Shown piece after piece: positions 51,118 through 58,995 of a stretch of 64,000 bases of DNA. The notes beneath the pieces were generated by a model. It was given only the letters and a program-made list of their open reading frames with translations, made no database searches and was not told where the DNA came from. The translations under genes and the position numbers were made by a program. Where the stretch lies: the NCBI GenBank assembly GCA_965213905.1, contig OZ243922.1:2542001-2606000 (forward strand), in the 5' to 3' direction. Positions within the stretch are counted from its first letter, which is position 1. Every line of letters begins with the position of its first letter. This stretch comes from SIRX01 sp965213905 (GTDB lineage Bacteria > Actinomycetota > Rubrobacteria > Rubrobacterales > Rubrobacteraceae).

Positions 51118-52311
51118 GTGGAGCAAACTGGCGGTTCGCTTTTTGGAAACCCGCGTTTTCTCAAGCTCTGGATAGGACAGGGGATCTCGTTTGTCGGCGA
51201 TGCGATCTCCCTGGTCGCGATGGTGATACTCGTCGTCCGGATCACGGGAAACGCCTCGGCTGTCGGCGGGCTCTTGTTCGCCCGGTTCGTACCGATGCTC
51301 GCCAGCCCCCTAGTCGGCGTGATGGCCGATCGCTTCGACCGCCGGGTTATTCTGGTAGCGAGCGACCTCTCGCGGGCCGTTCTCGTCGTCGGGGTGATGT
51401 TCGTGAGGGACCCCCTAACGCTCTACGCCCTGGTCTTTTTGATGGGGGTAGCCCGCGTGTTCTTCAACCCGACCATCCGGGCCGCCTTCCCGAGCGTGGT
51501 GGCCGGGGGAGACCTGACCCGCGCCAACGCCATTATCAGCGGTACTTTCAGCGTCTCGATAGCGTTGGGACCGGCGCTCGGGGGGCTGCTGGTGGCGACG
51601 GTGGGGCTCAACGCCGCCTTCCTGCTGGACGCCGCAAGCTACGTCGTCTCCGCCGCGTTTCTGGCTTTGATACCGCTCCCGCGCCCACGAAGAGAGGAGA
51701 ACGCCGGCTTCGGCCAGGAGTTGTGGGCCGGGTTCGGATACCTGGCGGGGGCGCGCATTCCCCTCGCCATAGTAGTCGGGGCCTTCCTGCTCATACTGAC
51801 CGTCAACGCGACGGTACCGGCCGAGATATTTTTAGCCAAGCAGACGTTCGACGCCGGGGACGTGGGATACGGGTTGCTCGTCGGCTTGTGGGGCGGAGGT
51901 ATGGTGTTGGGGTCTATTCTGATCGCCGCCCTCGGAGACCGGACCAACCTTATCTTTTTCTATTTTCTGGGCATCTTCGTTTCGGCCCTGGCGCTCGCGG
52001 CCACCGGCTTCGCCCCCACGTTCGTCGTGGCCCTCCTCGCGCTGACGGTGGCCGGTATAGCCAACGGCACGGACAACGTGACGACCGACACTATCTTGCA
52101 AAAACGAGTCCCCGACGCTTTGTTGGGCCGCGTGTTCGCCGTAAGGTTCATGACCTACAGCACCGGGGAAGTGCTCGCGTACGGGGCCGGCGGCCTGATC
52201 GTGGACGCCGTCGGCCCCCGCTCCACGTACCTACTCGCGGGGACGGCAACCGCCGCAGTAGGTTTTCTCATCCTCCTGTTCATCACAACCGCCCCGATGA
52301 AATTATTTTGA
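51118..52311 (+). CDS. MFS exporter (EntS/MFS_3-like)
   Basis: A 397-residue, roughly 12-helix transporter of the major facilitator superfamily. FLKLWIGQGISFVGDAISLVA at the start and GVMADRFDRRVILVASDLSRA (the A-motif loop between helices 2 and 3) are typical of the MFS_3 group that includes the enterobactin exporter. GTG 51118 with GGAGG just upstream is chosen; the frame is open further. Substrate unknown. It is transcribed away from the phosphatase and may be followed by the leader region of the HD-GYP gene. Confidence 0.83.
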   Translation: MEQTGGSLFGNPRFLKLWIGQGISFVGDAISLVAMVILVVRITGNASAVGGLLFARFVPMLASPLVGVMADRFDRRVILVASDLSRAVLVVGVMFVRDPLTLYALVFLMGVARVFFNPTIRAAFPSVVAGGDLTRANAIISGTFSVSIALGPALGGLLVATVGLNAAFLLDAASYVVSAAFLALIPLPRPRREENAGFGQELWAGFGYLAGARIPLAIVVGAFLLILTVNATVPAEIFLAKQTFDAGDVGYGLLVGLWGGGMVLGSILIAALGDRTNLIFFYFLGIFVSALALAATGFAPTFVVALLALTVAGIANGTDNVTTDTILQKRVPDALLGRVFAVRFMTYSTGEVLAYGAGGLIVDAVGPRSTYLLAGTATAAVGFLILLFITTAPMKLF

Positions 52312-52347
52312 AATTGGCTTTTCGGCTACAAGTTCAGTTCTAACCTC

Positions 52348-52357
52348 TACCAAGCTT
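52348..52357 (+). promoter_or_regulatory. Anti-arm TACCAAGCTT of the leader
   Basis: Perfect complement of AAGCTTGGTA found in both repeat copies (52,431-52,440 and 52,508-52,517). Pairing would cover the TTG start of the following tiny ORF. Confidence 0.45.
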
Positions 52358-52401
52358 CAACTAAGCAAGTAGCATTGAGTCCAATAAAACAAGAATAGAG
52401 A

Positions 52402-52440
52402 GGAGGTGAGCAGAGTGATCGAAGGAGGCAAAGCTTGGTA
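52402..52440 (+). repeat. 39-bp leader cassette, copy 1
   Basis: Identical over 39 bp to 52,479-52,517, 77 bp apart. The cassette holds GGAGGTGA, a GTG start at fixed distance, an internal AAGGAGG, and the overlap TTGGTA in which one ORF ends and the next begins. Confidence 0.9.
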
Positions 52441-52441
52441 A
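52415..52441 (+). CDS. Tiny ORF a, peptide MIEGGKAW
   Basis: GTG 52415 lies eight bases after AGGAGG (52,401-52,406). Eight residues, then TAA. Trp is the last codon. An in-frame GTG at 52406 would make 11 residues, but then the ribosome site overlaps the start. The stop overlaps the start of the next tiny ORF by seven bases. Confidence 0.45.
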   Translation: MIEGGKAW

Positions 52442-52518
52442 CGACTGTCAACCATCATGAACGACAAAACTTAGGAGGGGAGGTGAGCAGAGTGATCGAA
52501 GGAGGCAAAGCTTGGTAG
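52435..52518 (+). CDS. Tiny ORF b, 27 aa, ends in the same MIEGGKAW-type peptide
   Basis: TTG 52435 lies six bases after AAGGAGG (52,422-52,428). The peptide begins MVTTVNHHERQNLGG and ends EVSRVIEGGKAW, because the second cassette is in the same frame. An internal GTG at 52492 with its own GGAGG could make the 8-residue peptide again. TAG overlaps the start of ORF c by seven bases. Confidence 0.4.
   Translation: MVTTVNHHERQNLGGEVSRVIEGGKAW
52479..52517 (+). repeat. 39-bp leader cassette, copy 2
   Basis: Exact second copy. Flanks differ on both sides, so the identity is limited to the functional-looking part: ribosome site, start, peptide, internal ribosome site and stop/start overlap. Confidence 0.9.
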
Positions 52519-52583
52519 GAGACCCTAAAGATTTGTACACCCTTGTGCAGAGTCTACAAAACATGCAGAATAGAGTACGTTAG
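52512..52583 (+). CDS. Tiny ORF c, 23 aa, running through the hairpin left arm
   Basis: TTG 52512 lies six bases after the AAGGAGG of cassette 2 (52,499-52,505). The peptide (MVGDPKDLYTLVQSLQNMQN and three more residues) looks like an amphipathic helix. Its TAG (52,581-52,583) touches the first base of the right hairpin arm, so a translating ribosome would open the left arm and cover the right one. Confidence 0.42.
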   Translation: MVGDPKDLYTLVQSLQNMQNRVR

Positions 52584-52598
52584 TTGTAGGCTCTGCAC
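52545..52598 (+). promoter_or_regulatory. 15-bp hairpin before the HD-GYP gene
   Basis: GTGCAGAGTCTACAA (52,545-52,559) pairs with TTGTAGGCTCTGCAC (52,584-52,598) with one G-U pair and a 24-base loop. It is followed by TTTTG and then the ribosome site GAGAGAGA of the gene. It could act as an attenuator or as a block on translation start. Confidence 0.65.
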
Positions 52599-52611
52599 TT
52601 TTGAGAGAGAT

Positions 52612-54039
52612 TTGAGCAAGGCTCAGCCCAGAACCCACTATCTTAATATCTACGTGGTTGCTCTTCTTGCCTTTGCCGTAGCGCTCACCTTATCCTGGGT
52701 CCGCTGGTACGGCGTAGAATCCGAACCGCATTTCATACTGGGAGCCATAACCTTCGCAGGTCTCATTTTGTTGGGCGAGGTGCTACCTATACGAGTTAGC
52801 CGTTCTTATTCTATAGGAGCTTGGGACATCGGTATGATGGTAGCGGTTGCGGCAGTGGGTCCGACTTGGGCCGCAATCGCAGCACTACCTGCGGCTTTCT
52901 ATGCAGGTAGAAGAGATCGATTGCGCACCGTCTTTGAGGTAGGTCATTCAGTTACTATCGTTTACCTGGCTGGCATAGTTTTCTCTTTGGCGTCTTCACC
53001 CGTGTCAGACGGGATAACCGAGTCTACGGCTCACGTGCTATATGGCACGCTTGCTGCCGGTTTGACGCTGTTCGCTACTAACAAAATAATTATGATCGTT
53101 TTGCTTAAAGTCAAATACGATCGCAGCATTTACGATACTTGGAAAAAAGATATGGAACCATATTTGCCTTCAGACGCCGTAAATGTACTAACAGCGGGGC
53201 TGGCAGTGATGTCCCTGTTGGCATATGGTCCGGTTGCAGCTGTAGTGGTAGTAGTCGGAGCTATCGGGAGTCAGGTGCTGGTGTACCGTTCGCGGGACAA
53301 GGTGAAGGAAAACCAGGGACTGAAAGAGCGGGTGCGGTCTTTAGAAGAATCTTTGACGCTTTCGAACACGACGTTCGGGATGATGATGATCCAGGATCTG
53401 GGGTATAAGGACGGGTACACCCACCGGCACGCGGCGGCTACCGCGGTGTTCGCCGCGGACCTGGCCCGCGAGATGAAGCTGGACGACTTGCGTGTGGGAC
53501 GGCTGAGGATGGCGGGGCTTTTGCACAACATCGGTTTGTTTGGCGTGCCGAACGAGCTTTTGGTGGCGACCGGCAAGTTGAACTCTATCGCCAAGAACGA
53601 GCTTACCGGGCATCCGGCGCGGGGCGAGGCCGCCCTGGCGGCTGTTCCGGAGTTGAAAGAGATGGCCGGCTGGGTCCGCTGGCACCACGAGCGGGTAGAC
53701 GGGCGCGGATACCCGGACAAGCTGCGAGGGCCCTGGATACCCCTGGAGGCGAGGATACTCGCGGTGGCCCAGGCCTACGCCGCGATGGTCCTGGACCAGC
53801 CGCGCCGGCCCGGCGTGAGCTTCGCGGAGGCTAGAGAAGCCCTGATCTCCGGCATAGAAACGCAGTTCGACGGCGTGATCGTAAGGGCTATGTTGAGGGT
53901 CCTGGACACCGAAACCGAGGGCTACCATATGGCGGACGACCACAGGTTCGTCTTCCCAGACCCCAAGCACCTGACCCCGATGCACGATGGGTCAGGAAAC
54001 CCCGTAAGCCTGCGCGAAACTAATAGCCCTTCGGGGTAA
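52612..54039 (+). CDS. Membrane HD-GYP-like protein with altered HD motif
   Basis: A 475-residue protein. About six to seven N-terminal membrane helices (residues about 10-215) form a MASE-like sensor, then a short coiled coil, then an HD-GYP domain: YTHRHAAATAVFAADLAREM, GLLHNIGLFGVPN and WHHERVDGRGYPDKL. The HD pair, normally HDIGK, reads HNIGL, so one metal ligand and the following Lys are lost; c-di-GMP hydrolysis may be weak or absent. TTG 52612 is preferred (GAGAGAGA upstream); the frame is open to 52543 but that part is the hairpin. Confidence 0.8.
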   Translation: MSKAQPRTHYLNIYVVALLAFAVALTLSWVRWYGVESEPHFILGAITFAGLILLGEVLPIRVSRSYSIGAWDIGMMVAVAAVGPTWAAIAALPAAFYAGRRDRLRTVFEVGHSVTIVYLAGIVFSLASSPVSDGITESTAHVLYGTLAAGLTLFATNKIIMIVLLKVKYDRSIYDTWKKDMEPYLPSDAVNVLTAGLAVMSLLAYGPVAAVVVVVGAIGSQVLVYRSRDKVKENQGLKERVRSLEESLTLSNTTFGMMMIQDLGYKDGYTHRHAAATAVFAADLAREMKLDDLRVGRLRMAGLLHNIGLFGVPNELLVATGKLNSIAKNELTGHPARGEAALAAVPELKEMAGWVRWHHERVDGRGYPDKLRGPWIPLEARILAVAQAYAAMVLDQPRRPGVSFAEAREALISGIETQFDGVIVRAMLRVLDTETEGYHMADDHRFVFPDPKHLTPMHDGSGNPVSLRETNSPSG

Positions 54040-54105
54040 GGGGTAAGCAGGTCGAGAACAAATACGTTACTGAAGCCGGGCCCGGCACCACACGACCCCA
54101 AGAAG

Positions 54106-54134
54106 TTCACACGCATTGTATTTTTCGCTAAACT
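54106..54134 (+). promoter_or_regulatory. Promoter of the GAF/HD-GYP gene
   Basis: TTCACA (54,106-54,111), a 17-bp spacer and TAAACT (54,129-54,134). RNA would start near 54,141 and the gene at 54,190. Confidence 0.6.
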
Positions 54135-54189
54135 GCCTTAGGATAAGCAACTGCGAAAATTCGCCGAGCTCTGGAGGGGAGACGTTCGG

Positions 54190-56271
54190 TTGTCCGGTGT
54201 AGTCGAACCAGGTGCCGGGAGAGGCCCGGCGCCCAGAATAGGCTTACTGCGCGTATTTCTGGCGGCCTCCGTCCTCTTGTTTTTGGGAACGGGTGGATGG
54301 TCTGTCTACGGGGCGCCAGCCGCTTATTGTGCCGCGGGTTTGGCGGGTATCTTGGGCGTGGCCTTGATGGTGGGTTGGCCGCGGGTTCTCTCGCGAAACA
54401 CGCTGGCTGTGGTGGTTGTAGATTCGGTCCTCGTTAGCGCGCTGGTCTACGATACCGGTAGAGAAGGGTTTCTTTTTTTGTTTTTATACCTTCTGGCTTC
54501 GCTTGGTTTGATCCGGACCGCGAGCCTGCCGGTGTCTTTCGTCGGGGCCGCCGCGCTGGCGGCCGGGTACCTTGTAGCCACCGGTCTCGGCGGCACGTTC
54601 GGGGCGTTCTTTGTGCCGGAGACGGCGTTCGGATCAGGGCTCGTCTTCCTGTCCGGTATTCTGGCCGGGCTTGTGGGTTTGAGGCTCCAAAGCCTCCAGG
54701 ATAAAGCGCAAGAACTCTCACTGGCGGATACGAGCCTGCGGGAGAGCGAAGAGCAAATTTCGGTCCTGTTTTCGAGTTTCGCACCAGCTTTGAGGGTTCT
54801 GGATGTCGGCGGAATCCTCGGCTGGACAGCGGCCGCATCGGGCAGGTTACTGGGGGCGCCCTTCGTGCACGTAGCTTTACTAAATGCAGTCAACCACCGG
54901 ACGCACGCCGAAGGAAGCTCGAACGTATATCCGAGCTGGTGGCACCCCGAGATCCAGCGGCTGCTTCTCTGGAGCAGCCGCACCGGAGAAATTTTGCGCG
55001 AAGAAACAACCGTGTGTGGCCTGAAAGGCTTTGTGGCGGTGCCGATACGCTCCAGCGAAGGCGGGGGAATCGGGGCCGTCGTGGTGGGGGGCAAGACTTT
55101 GAACGAGCGGGAAGAGCGTATTCTGGAGTCGTTGGCCGCGGAAATCAGCGGTGTTCTGGAGGCTTCGAAAGATGCGCCCGGCGGCCGGAACCCTATCTCC
55201 GGGCTGCCGGATAAACCTTCGCTCAGGCGCATACTCGGGCGAGAGTTTTCGCGGGGCAACGCGACCACTGTGCTAATGGTCGGGTTGAACCGCCTGCGGG
55301 AATACCGGCGACTCTACGGAACTCCGGCCGGGGACCGGCTGTTCGAGAAGTTGGGGAGCCGGCTGAACGTGGAATACCGGAGGGTCTTCCATTGCGAAGA
55401 CGTCTTGGCCGTAGTCTTGAAGGGTTCTAGTGGGTTTGCGGCCCGGAAGACCGCCCTCCACATCCGAGAGGTCGTCGCGGCTTCCACGCAAGACGCTGTG
55501 GTCCCGCAAGACGCCTCGGTAGGCTTCGTCCTACTAGATTCCAGGGAGACCCGAGACCCGGACTTGATACTAGAGGCGGCGTTCGACGCGGTTTCTATTG
55601 CCGAAACCGCGCCGGAAAAGCTCTTCGGGGCCTCACCGGACGCGGTTGCAGAGGCCATCAGGGAGCGCGAGCGCGGCGAGTCCGGCAAACGGCGGGACGA
55701 AATAGCCCTCGCCCTTCTGGAGACCACGCGACTCCGGGACTCTTATCTGGGTCCGCACATGGAGGCCGTATCGCGACTCTCTCTAAGGGTCGGGTCCGAG
55801 ATGGGTCTCCCCCGGGATTCGCTGGACGTTCTCGGCATTGGTGCCCTGCTGCACGATGTAGGGAAAATCGGAATTTCAGACGCCATACTGCGAAAGCCCG
55901 GTCCCCTGACCGGCGAAGAGTACGAAGTCATGAAAAGTCACGTCATACTGGGGGCTGAGATGGTCACGCGGGTGGCGGACTTGGCGGTGGCGGCGCCGAC
56001 GGTAAGATACCACCACGAACGTTTCGACGGCGAGGGATATCCGGATGGCTTGGGTGGGGAAGATATACCGCTCGCAGCCCGGATAGTGTGCGCGACGGAC
56101 GCCTTAGACAGCATGATGAGAGACAAAGCCTACCAGCGTGGCACCTCCCGGACGTCGGCGCTGGACGAAATACTGCGAAACTCCGGCACGCAATTCGACC
56201 CCCGGGTTGCCGAGGCCCTGATGGCGGTGTCGAAAAAGCCTGGGGAAAACCGGATGGGGTTCGCAAACTAA
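54190..56271 (+). CDS. Membrane GAF - degenerate GGDEF - HD-GYP protein
   Basis: A 693-residue protein. Five to six membrane helices up to about residue 165, a coiled-coil linker, a GAF domain (about 195-330), a GGDEF-like domain whose motif is replaced (RRVFHCEDVLAVVL), and a complete HD-GYP domain: GALLHDVGKIGISD, KPGPLTGEEYEVMKSH, and YHHERFDGEGYPDGLGGEDIPLAARI. It should hydrolyse c-di-GMP, with the dead GGDEF perhaps binding GTP as a regulator. TTG 54190 has GGAGGGGAG upstream. Confidence 0.9.
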   Translation: MSGVVEPGAGRGPAPRIGLLRVFLAASVLLFLGTGGWSVYGAPAAYCAAGLAGILGVALMVGWPRVLSRNTLAVVVVDSVLVSALVYDTGREGFLFLFLYLLASLGLIRTASLPVSFVGAAALAAGYLVATGLGGTFGAFFVPETAFGSGLVFLSGILAGLVGLRLQSLQDKAQELSLADTSLRESEEQISVLFSSFAPALRVLDVGGILGWTAAASGRLLGAPFVHVALLNAVNHRTHAEGSSNVYPSWWHPEIQRLLLWSSRTGEILREETTVCGLKGFVAVPIRSSEGGGIGAVVVGGKTLNEREERILESLAAEISGVLEASKDAPGGRNPISGLPDKPSLRRILGREFSRGNATTVLMVGLNRLREYRRLYGTPAGDRLFEKLGSRLNVEYRRVFHCEDVLAVVLKGSSGFAARKTALHIREVVAASTQDAVVPQDASVGFVLLDSRETRDPDLILEAAFDAVSIAETAPEKLFGASPDAVAEAIRERERGESGKRRDEIALALLETTRLRDSYLGPHMEAVSRLSLRVGSEMGLPRDSLDVLGIGALLHDVGKIGISDAILRKPGPLTGEEYEVMKSHVILGAEMVTRVADLAVAAPTVRYHHERFDGEGYPDGLGGEDIPLAARIVCATDALDSMMRDKAYQRGTSRTSALDEILRNSGTQFDPRVAEALMAVSKKPGENRMGFAN

Positions 56272-56380
56272 AAACAAAGGGTTCTTGAATACAGAATCTA
56301 TTAGGTGGAGTCTTTTTGGTGCCGGATCTAGATAGCAAAGCAACAGCCGTAGTTCGTTAGAAATAGTTTTGAGGGTCTGC

Positions 56381-56386
56381 TACACT
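56381..56386 (+). promoter_or_regulatory. -10 element of tRNA-Asp
   Basis: TACACT, 16 bases before the mature tRNA-Asp. A weak TTAGAA lies 18 bp upstream. Confidence 0.45.
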
Positions 56387-56402
56387 CTTTTGTGCCCTAC
56401 GC

Positions 56403-56476
<74 letters not shown>

Positions 56477-56559
56477 CTTTTTGTCGTTCCGCACGCTTTA
56501 TTTGTTTCCGGCTTTCTACCTCGTGGTAAAAAATTACTAATCTACTTGGGAGAGTTGTG

Positions 56560-56808
56560 ATGAAGGGTGAGCGCGACGAAATAGAGAGTGTGGACGACGT
56601 GATCGGCCGGATGGGCCGGGAGCGTATCGCCCTCCGGGCCAAGCGCACTACCATAGTTCTGCTTTCGGCTTCTTCCCTGGTCTGCTTGTTTACGGCGCTC
56701 GCCAGCCTCCTGGGTTACATACCGTACGCCGTCGGGCCTCCCGTGGTGCTCATGGTAACCGCCGTCGTCGGCTTCTCGCTCGCCGTAATCGAAGCCCGTC
56801 GAACTTGA
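56560..56808 (+). CDS. Small two-helix membrane protein, 82 aa
   Basis: Unrecognised. A charged N-terminal helix (KGERDEIESVDDVIGRMG) is followed by two hydrophobic segments (about residues 28-50 and 56-75) and a short basic end. ATG 56560 and the GTG just before it share GGGAGAG. It lies between tRNA-Asp and thioredoxin. Confidence 0.6.
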   Translation: MKGERDEIESVDDVIGRMGRERIALRAKRTTIVLLSASSLVCLFTALASLLGYIPYAVGPPVVLMVTAVVGFSLAVIEARRT

Positions 56809-56832
56809 CACCCGTAATATATTGAATAACGA
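56805..56832 (+). promoter_or_regulatory. Possible thioredoxin promoter
   Basis: A consensus TTGACA (56,805-56,810), overlapping the stop of the small membrane protein, then 16 bp and TAACGA. The -10 is poor. Confidence 0.4.
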
Positions 56833-56858
56833 AATAGCAGTTATTTGGAGGTGAACCC

Positions 56859-57197
56859 GTGGCAGAGCCGGTAGAGGTTTCCGCAGAGACGTTCGAGAAA
56901 GAAGTTTTGAACTCCGAAGTGCCCGTCTTGGTGGACTTTTGGGCCTCGTGGTGCGCCCCTTGCCGGCAGGTCGCACCGGTTATGGAGCGGATCGCCCAAG
57001 AGTACGAGGGTTCGGTGAAGGTGGCGAAGGTGGACGTGGATGCGGAGCAGGAAATCGCCGGCCAATTCGGCATCTCCAGCATCCCGACTATAGTATTCTT
57101 CGAGCCGGATGAGCAGCCAAAGGGCGTGGTGGGGGCTTTGCCTAAGGAGATGATCGAATCCACGTTCGAGCTGAGCCGCTTTGCCCCCGCGGGATAA
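56859..57197 (+). CDS. Thioredoxin
   Basis: A 112-residue thioredoxin. The redox site is FWASWCAPCRQVAP, and the cis-Pro is in ISSIPTIVFF. Cytosolic disulfide reductase. The C-terminal helix is a little unusual, without the common KxxL ending. GTG 56859 follows GGAGGTG. It overlaps the methyltransferase by 17 bases. Confidence 0.93.
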   Translation: MAEPVEVSAETFEKEVLNSEVPVLVDFWASWCAPCRQVAPVMERIAQEYEGSVKVAKVDVDAEQEIAGQFGISSIPTIVFFEPDEQPKGVVGALPKEMIESTFELSRFAPAG

Positions 57198-57801
57198 TCC
57201 GGGGCACCCCCTAGGGCACCCCCACAAGTTCGACCCGTCCAACGCCGCGAAACTAGAGCAGCCCGACCGCCAGCGCGTGCTCCCGAACGGTCGGGTGGTT
57301 TCCCTGCTGGACCTCCGGGGCGACGAGACCGTCGTTGACTACGGGGCCGGTAGCGGCGTGCTGACGGTTCCCGTGGCCGAAAAGTTGCCGGGGGGAACGG
57401 TCTACGCCGTGGAAGAAAACCTTGAGATGGTGAGCCTCCTGGAGCAACGGTTGTCCGAATACGATCCGGGAAACGTCTACCCGCACCCCATAGAAGGCAA
57501 CAACGTCGCCCTCGCGGACCGCTGCGTGGATCGCATACTAGCCGTAAACCTGCTGCACGAGGTCGTCGGTGAGAAAGCCCTTTCCGAGATGCGGCGCCTG
57601 CTAAAAACCGACGGATTCCTGTTGGCCGTAGACTGGCGGCCGGACGTGGAACGTGAGATGGGGCCACCCCCCGAGGTCTCGATAACCCAAGAGCAGGGAA
57701 AAGAGCTACTCTGGGAGGCCGGGTTCGCCGTAACGCCCGTAGACGAGGGAGAATTCCCGTACCACTTCGTATTGGTGGGGAGAGTTCCGGCCGGCGCTTG
57801 A
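57181..57801 (+). CDS. SAM-dependent methyltransferase
   Basis: A 206-residue class I methyltransferase. HKFDPSNAAKLEQPDR opens the family-specific N-terminus; VVDYGAGSGVLTVPVAEKL is the SAM-binding motif I; VYAVEENLEMV carries the ribose-binding acidic residue; DRILAVNLLHEV is motif IV. Substrate unknown. TTG 57181 lies within thioredoxin, so the two genes are coupled, perhaps in a redox or arsenic context; no further evidence is present. Confidence 0.83.
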   Translation: MPPRDNPGHPLGHPHKFDPSNAAKLEQPDRQRVLPNGRVVSLLDLRGDETVVDYGAGSGVLTVPVAEKLPGGTVYAVEENLEMVSLLEQRLSEYDPGNVYPHPIEGNNVALADRCVDRILAVNLLHEVVGEKALSEMRRLLKTDGFLLAVDWRPDVEREMGPPPEVSITQEQGKELLWEAGFAVTPVDEGEFPYHFVLVGRVPAGA

Positions 57802-57826
57802 TAGCCCGGGCCACATAATCTAGAAT
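57798..57826 (+). promoter_or_regulatory. Promoter of tRNA-Phe
   Basis: TTGATA (57,798-57,803), a 17-bp spacer and TAGAAT (57,821-57,826); the tRNA starts 25 bases later. Confidence 0.6.
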
Positions 57827-57851
57827 CCCAAAGGATAAACTCCGCGTACGC

Positions 57852-57924
57852 GGCGGGATAGCTCAGTTGGTAGAGCACATGACTGAAAATCATGGTGTCC
57901 CCGGTTCGAGCCCGGGTCCCGCCA
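57852..57924 (+). tRNA. tRNA-Phe (GAA anticodon)
   Basis: Acceptor GGCGGGA pairs with TCCCGCC; the anticodon stem CATGA/TCATG holds CTGAAAA; T-arm CCCGG-TTCGAGC-CCGGG. Discriminator A; no encoded CCA. Confidence 0.95.
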
Positions 57925-57965
57925 CCCAACGTTCCTGCATTACGACATATAAGTAGGGAGGTCCT

Positions 57966-58643
57966 TTGAGGTTCGGGCTCGTCGTGATCCTTATACTATC
58001 GAGTTTCTCGTTGTTTTCGTGCGCCTCGGACGGCGAAGTCGGCGGAAACACCCGGGAAAGTCCCGCCAGGACCGTCGAAGTAACCCGCGAGGTGACGGTC
58101 GAGAGAACGGTGGTCTCGGGGGGAGCCGGCCCCGGGGAGGAACAACCCGGTGGAGAAACAACACCCGGGGGCGTCACCGGCGGAGAGGTAGCCGGGCAAG
58201 GTGGGGCTACCGGCGAAAAGCTGCCCGGTCCCGCCGTGCCCCCGGAGGCCGACATCGTGCGCAACATAGGCGCCGAAGCCACGCTGGAAACCGGCAACAG
58301 CGTGACCGTCCTGTCCGGGGAGTCCGGTATTCCCCCGGAGGACTCGGTCTACGAGGCCCGAGAGGGTATGGAGTTCTTCGTGATAGAGGCGGAAGTCTGC
58401 GTGCCGGAGTCGGCCGAAGAACCGGCTTATTTCACGCCCAGGGAGTTTAGCCTGCAGGCCTCGGACGACGTTCGCCGGCTGGCGAGCGTCCCGGCGAAAT
58501 TGCCCGCCCTTAGGGGGTCCAGCGTAGAACCTGGTGAGTGTGGCAGCGGCAACATCACCTTCCAGATAGAAGAAGGCGAAGAGCCCCGATCCGTGCTGTT
58601 CGAGGGGTCGTCGGATGTGATCTGGGAGCTCCAGGAAGGCTGA
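57966..58643 (+). CDS. Lipoprotein with DUF4352-like domain
   Basis: A 225-residue lipoprotein. Signal with lipobox LFSC (Cys about 19), then a Thr/Gly/Pro/Glu-rich linker to about residue 95, then a beta-rich domain (EGMEFFVIEAEVCVPESAEEPAYFTPREFSLQ in outline) like the DUF4352/telomere-like immunoglobulin domain found on actinobacterial lipoproteins. Function unknown. TTG 57966 follows GGGAGG. Confidence 0.75.
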   Translation: MRFGLVVILILSSFSLFSCASDGEVGGNTRESPARTVEVTREVTVERTVVSGGAGPGEEQPGGETTPGGVTGGEVAGQGGATGEKLPGPAVPPEADIVRNIGAEATLETGNSVTVLSGESGIPPEDSVYEAREGMEFFVIEAEVCVPESAEEPAYFTPREFSLQASDDVRRLASVPAKLPALRGSSVEPGECGSGNITFQIEEGEEPRSVLFEGSSDVIWELQEG

Positions 58644-58704
58644 AGCGTTTATCCTGGCCCGAATACCGGGAAAAACCGGATAACTTTAGAGAGGACGATA
58701 CAAA

Positions 58705-58995
58705 GTGGACCGCGCTACAAAAGAACGAAAGATGATCGCCTTGATGGTAAAAGACCTCGGGGTCGCCGACACCGACGAGCAAGAGATGGTAAAGGTGAAC
58801 GAGGAGGTCGCGGCGCTTCCCGGGGAGGAGTTGGATCGCACGCTGGCCGGACGGCTAGATCTGCCCTATCCGGTGGATGAGGAAGTCCTGGAGCGGGCGC
58901 TGACCCGGGTTGAGGAGCCGGAGCGTCTCTCGGAGGGTTACACCGGGGCGCCGGACATGAGCCACGAAGCCCGCCCCGAAGAGCGGGAGGGCTAA
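58705..58995 (+). CDS. Hypothetical acidic protein, 96 aa
   Basis: Unrecognised. A soluble, Glu-rich, mostly helical protein with no motif. It starts at GTG 58705 and ends 4 bases inside the end of the convergent dynamin gene. Codon use fits the genome. Confidence 0.55.
   Translation: MDRATKERKMIALMVKDLGVADTDEQEMVKVNEEVAALPGEELDRTLAGRLDLPYPVDEEVLERALTRVEEPERLSEGYTGAPDMSHEARPEEREG

Noticed and set aside
52543..52611. Upstream extension of the HD-GYP protein
   Set aside because: The extra residues are encoded by the hairpin arms and loop, and a better-placed start with GAGAGAGA exists at 52,612.
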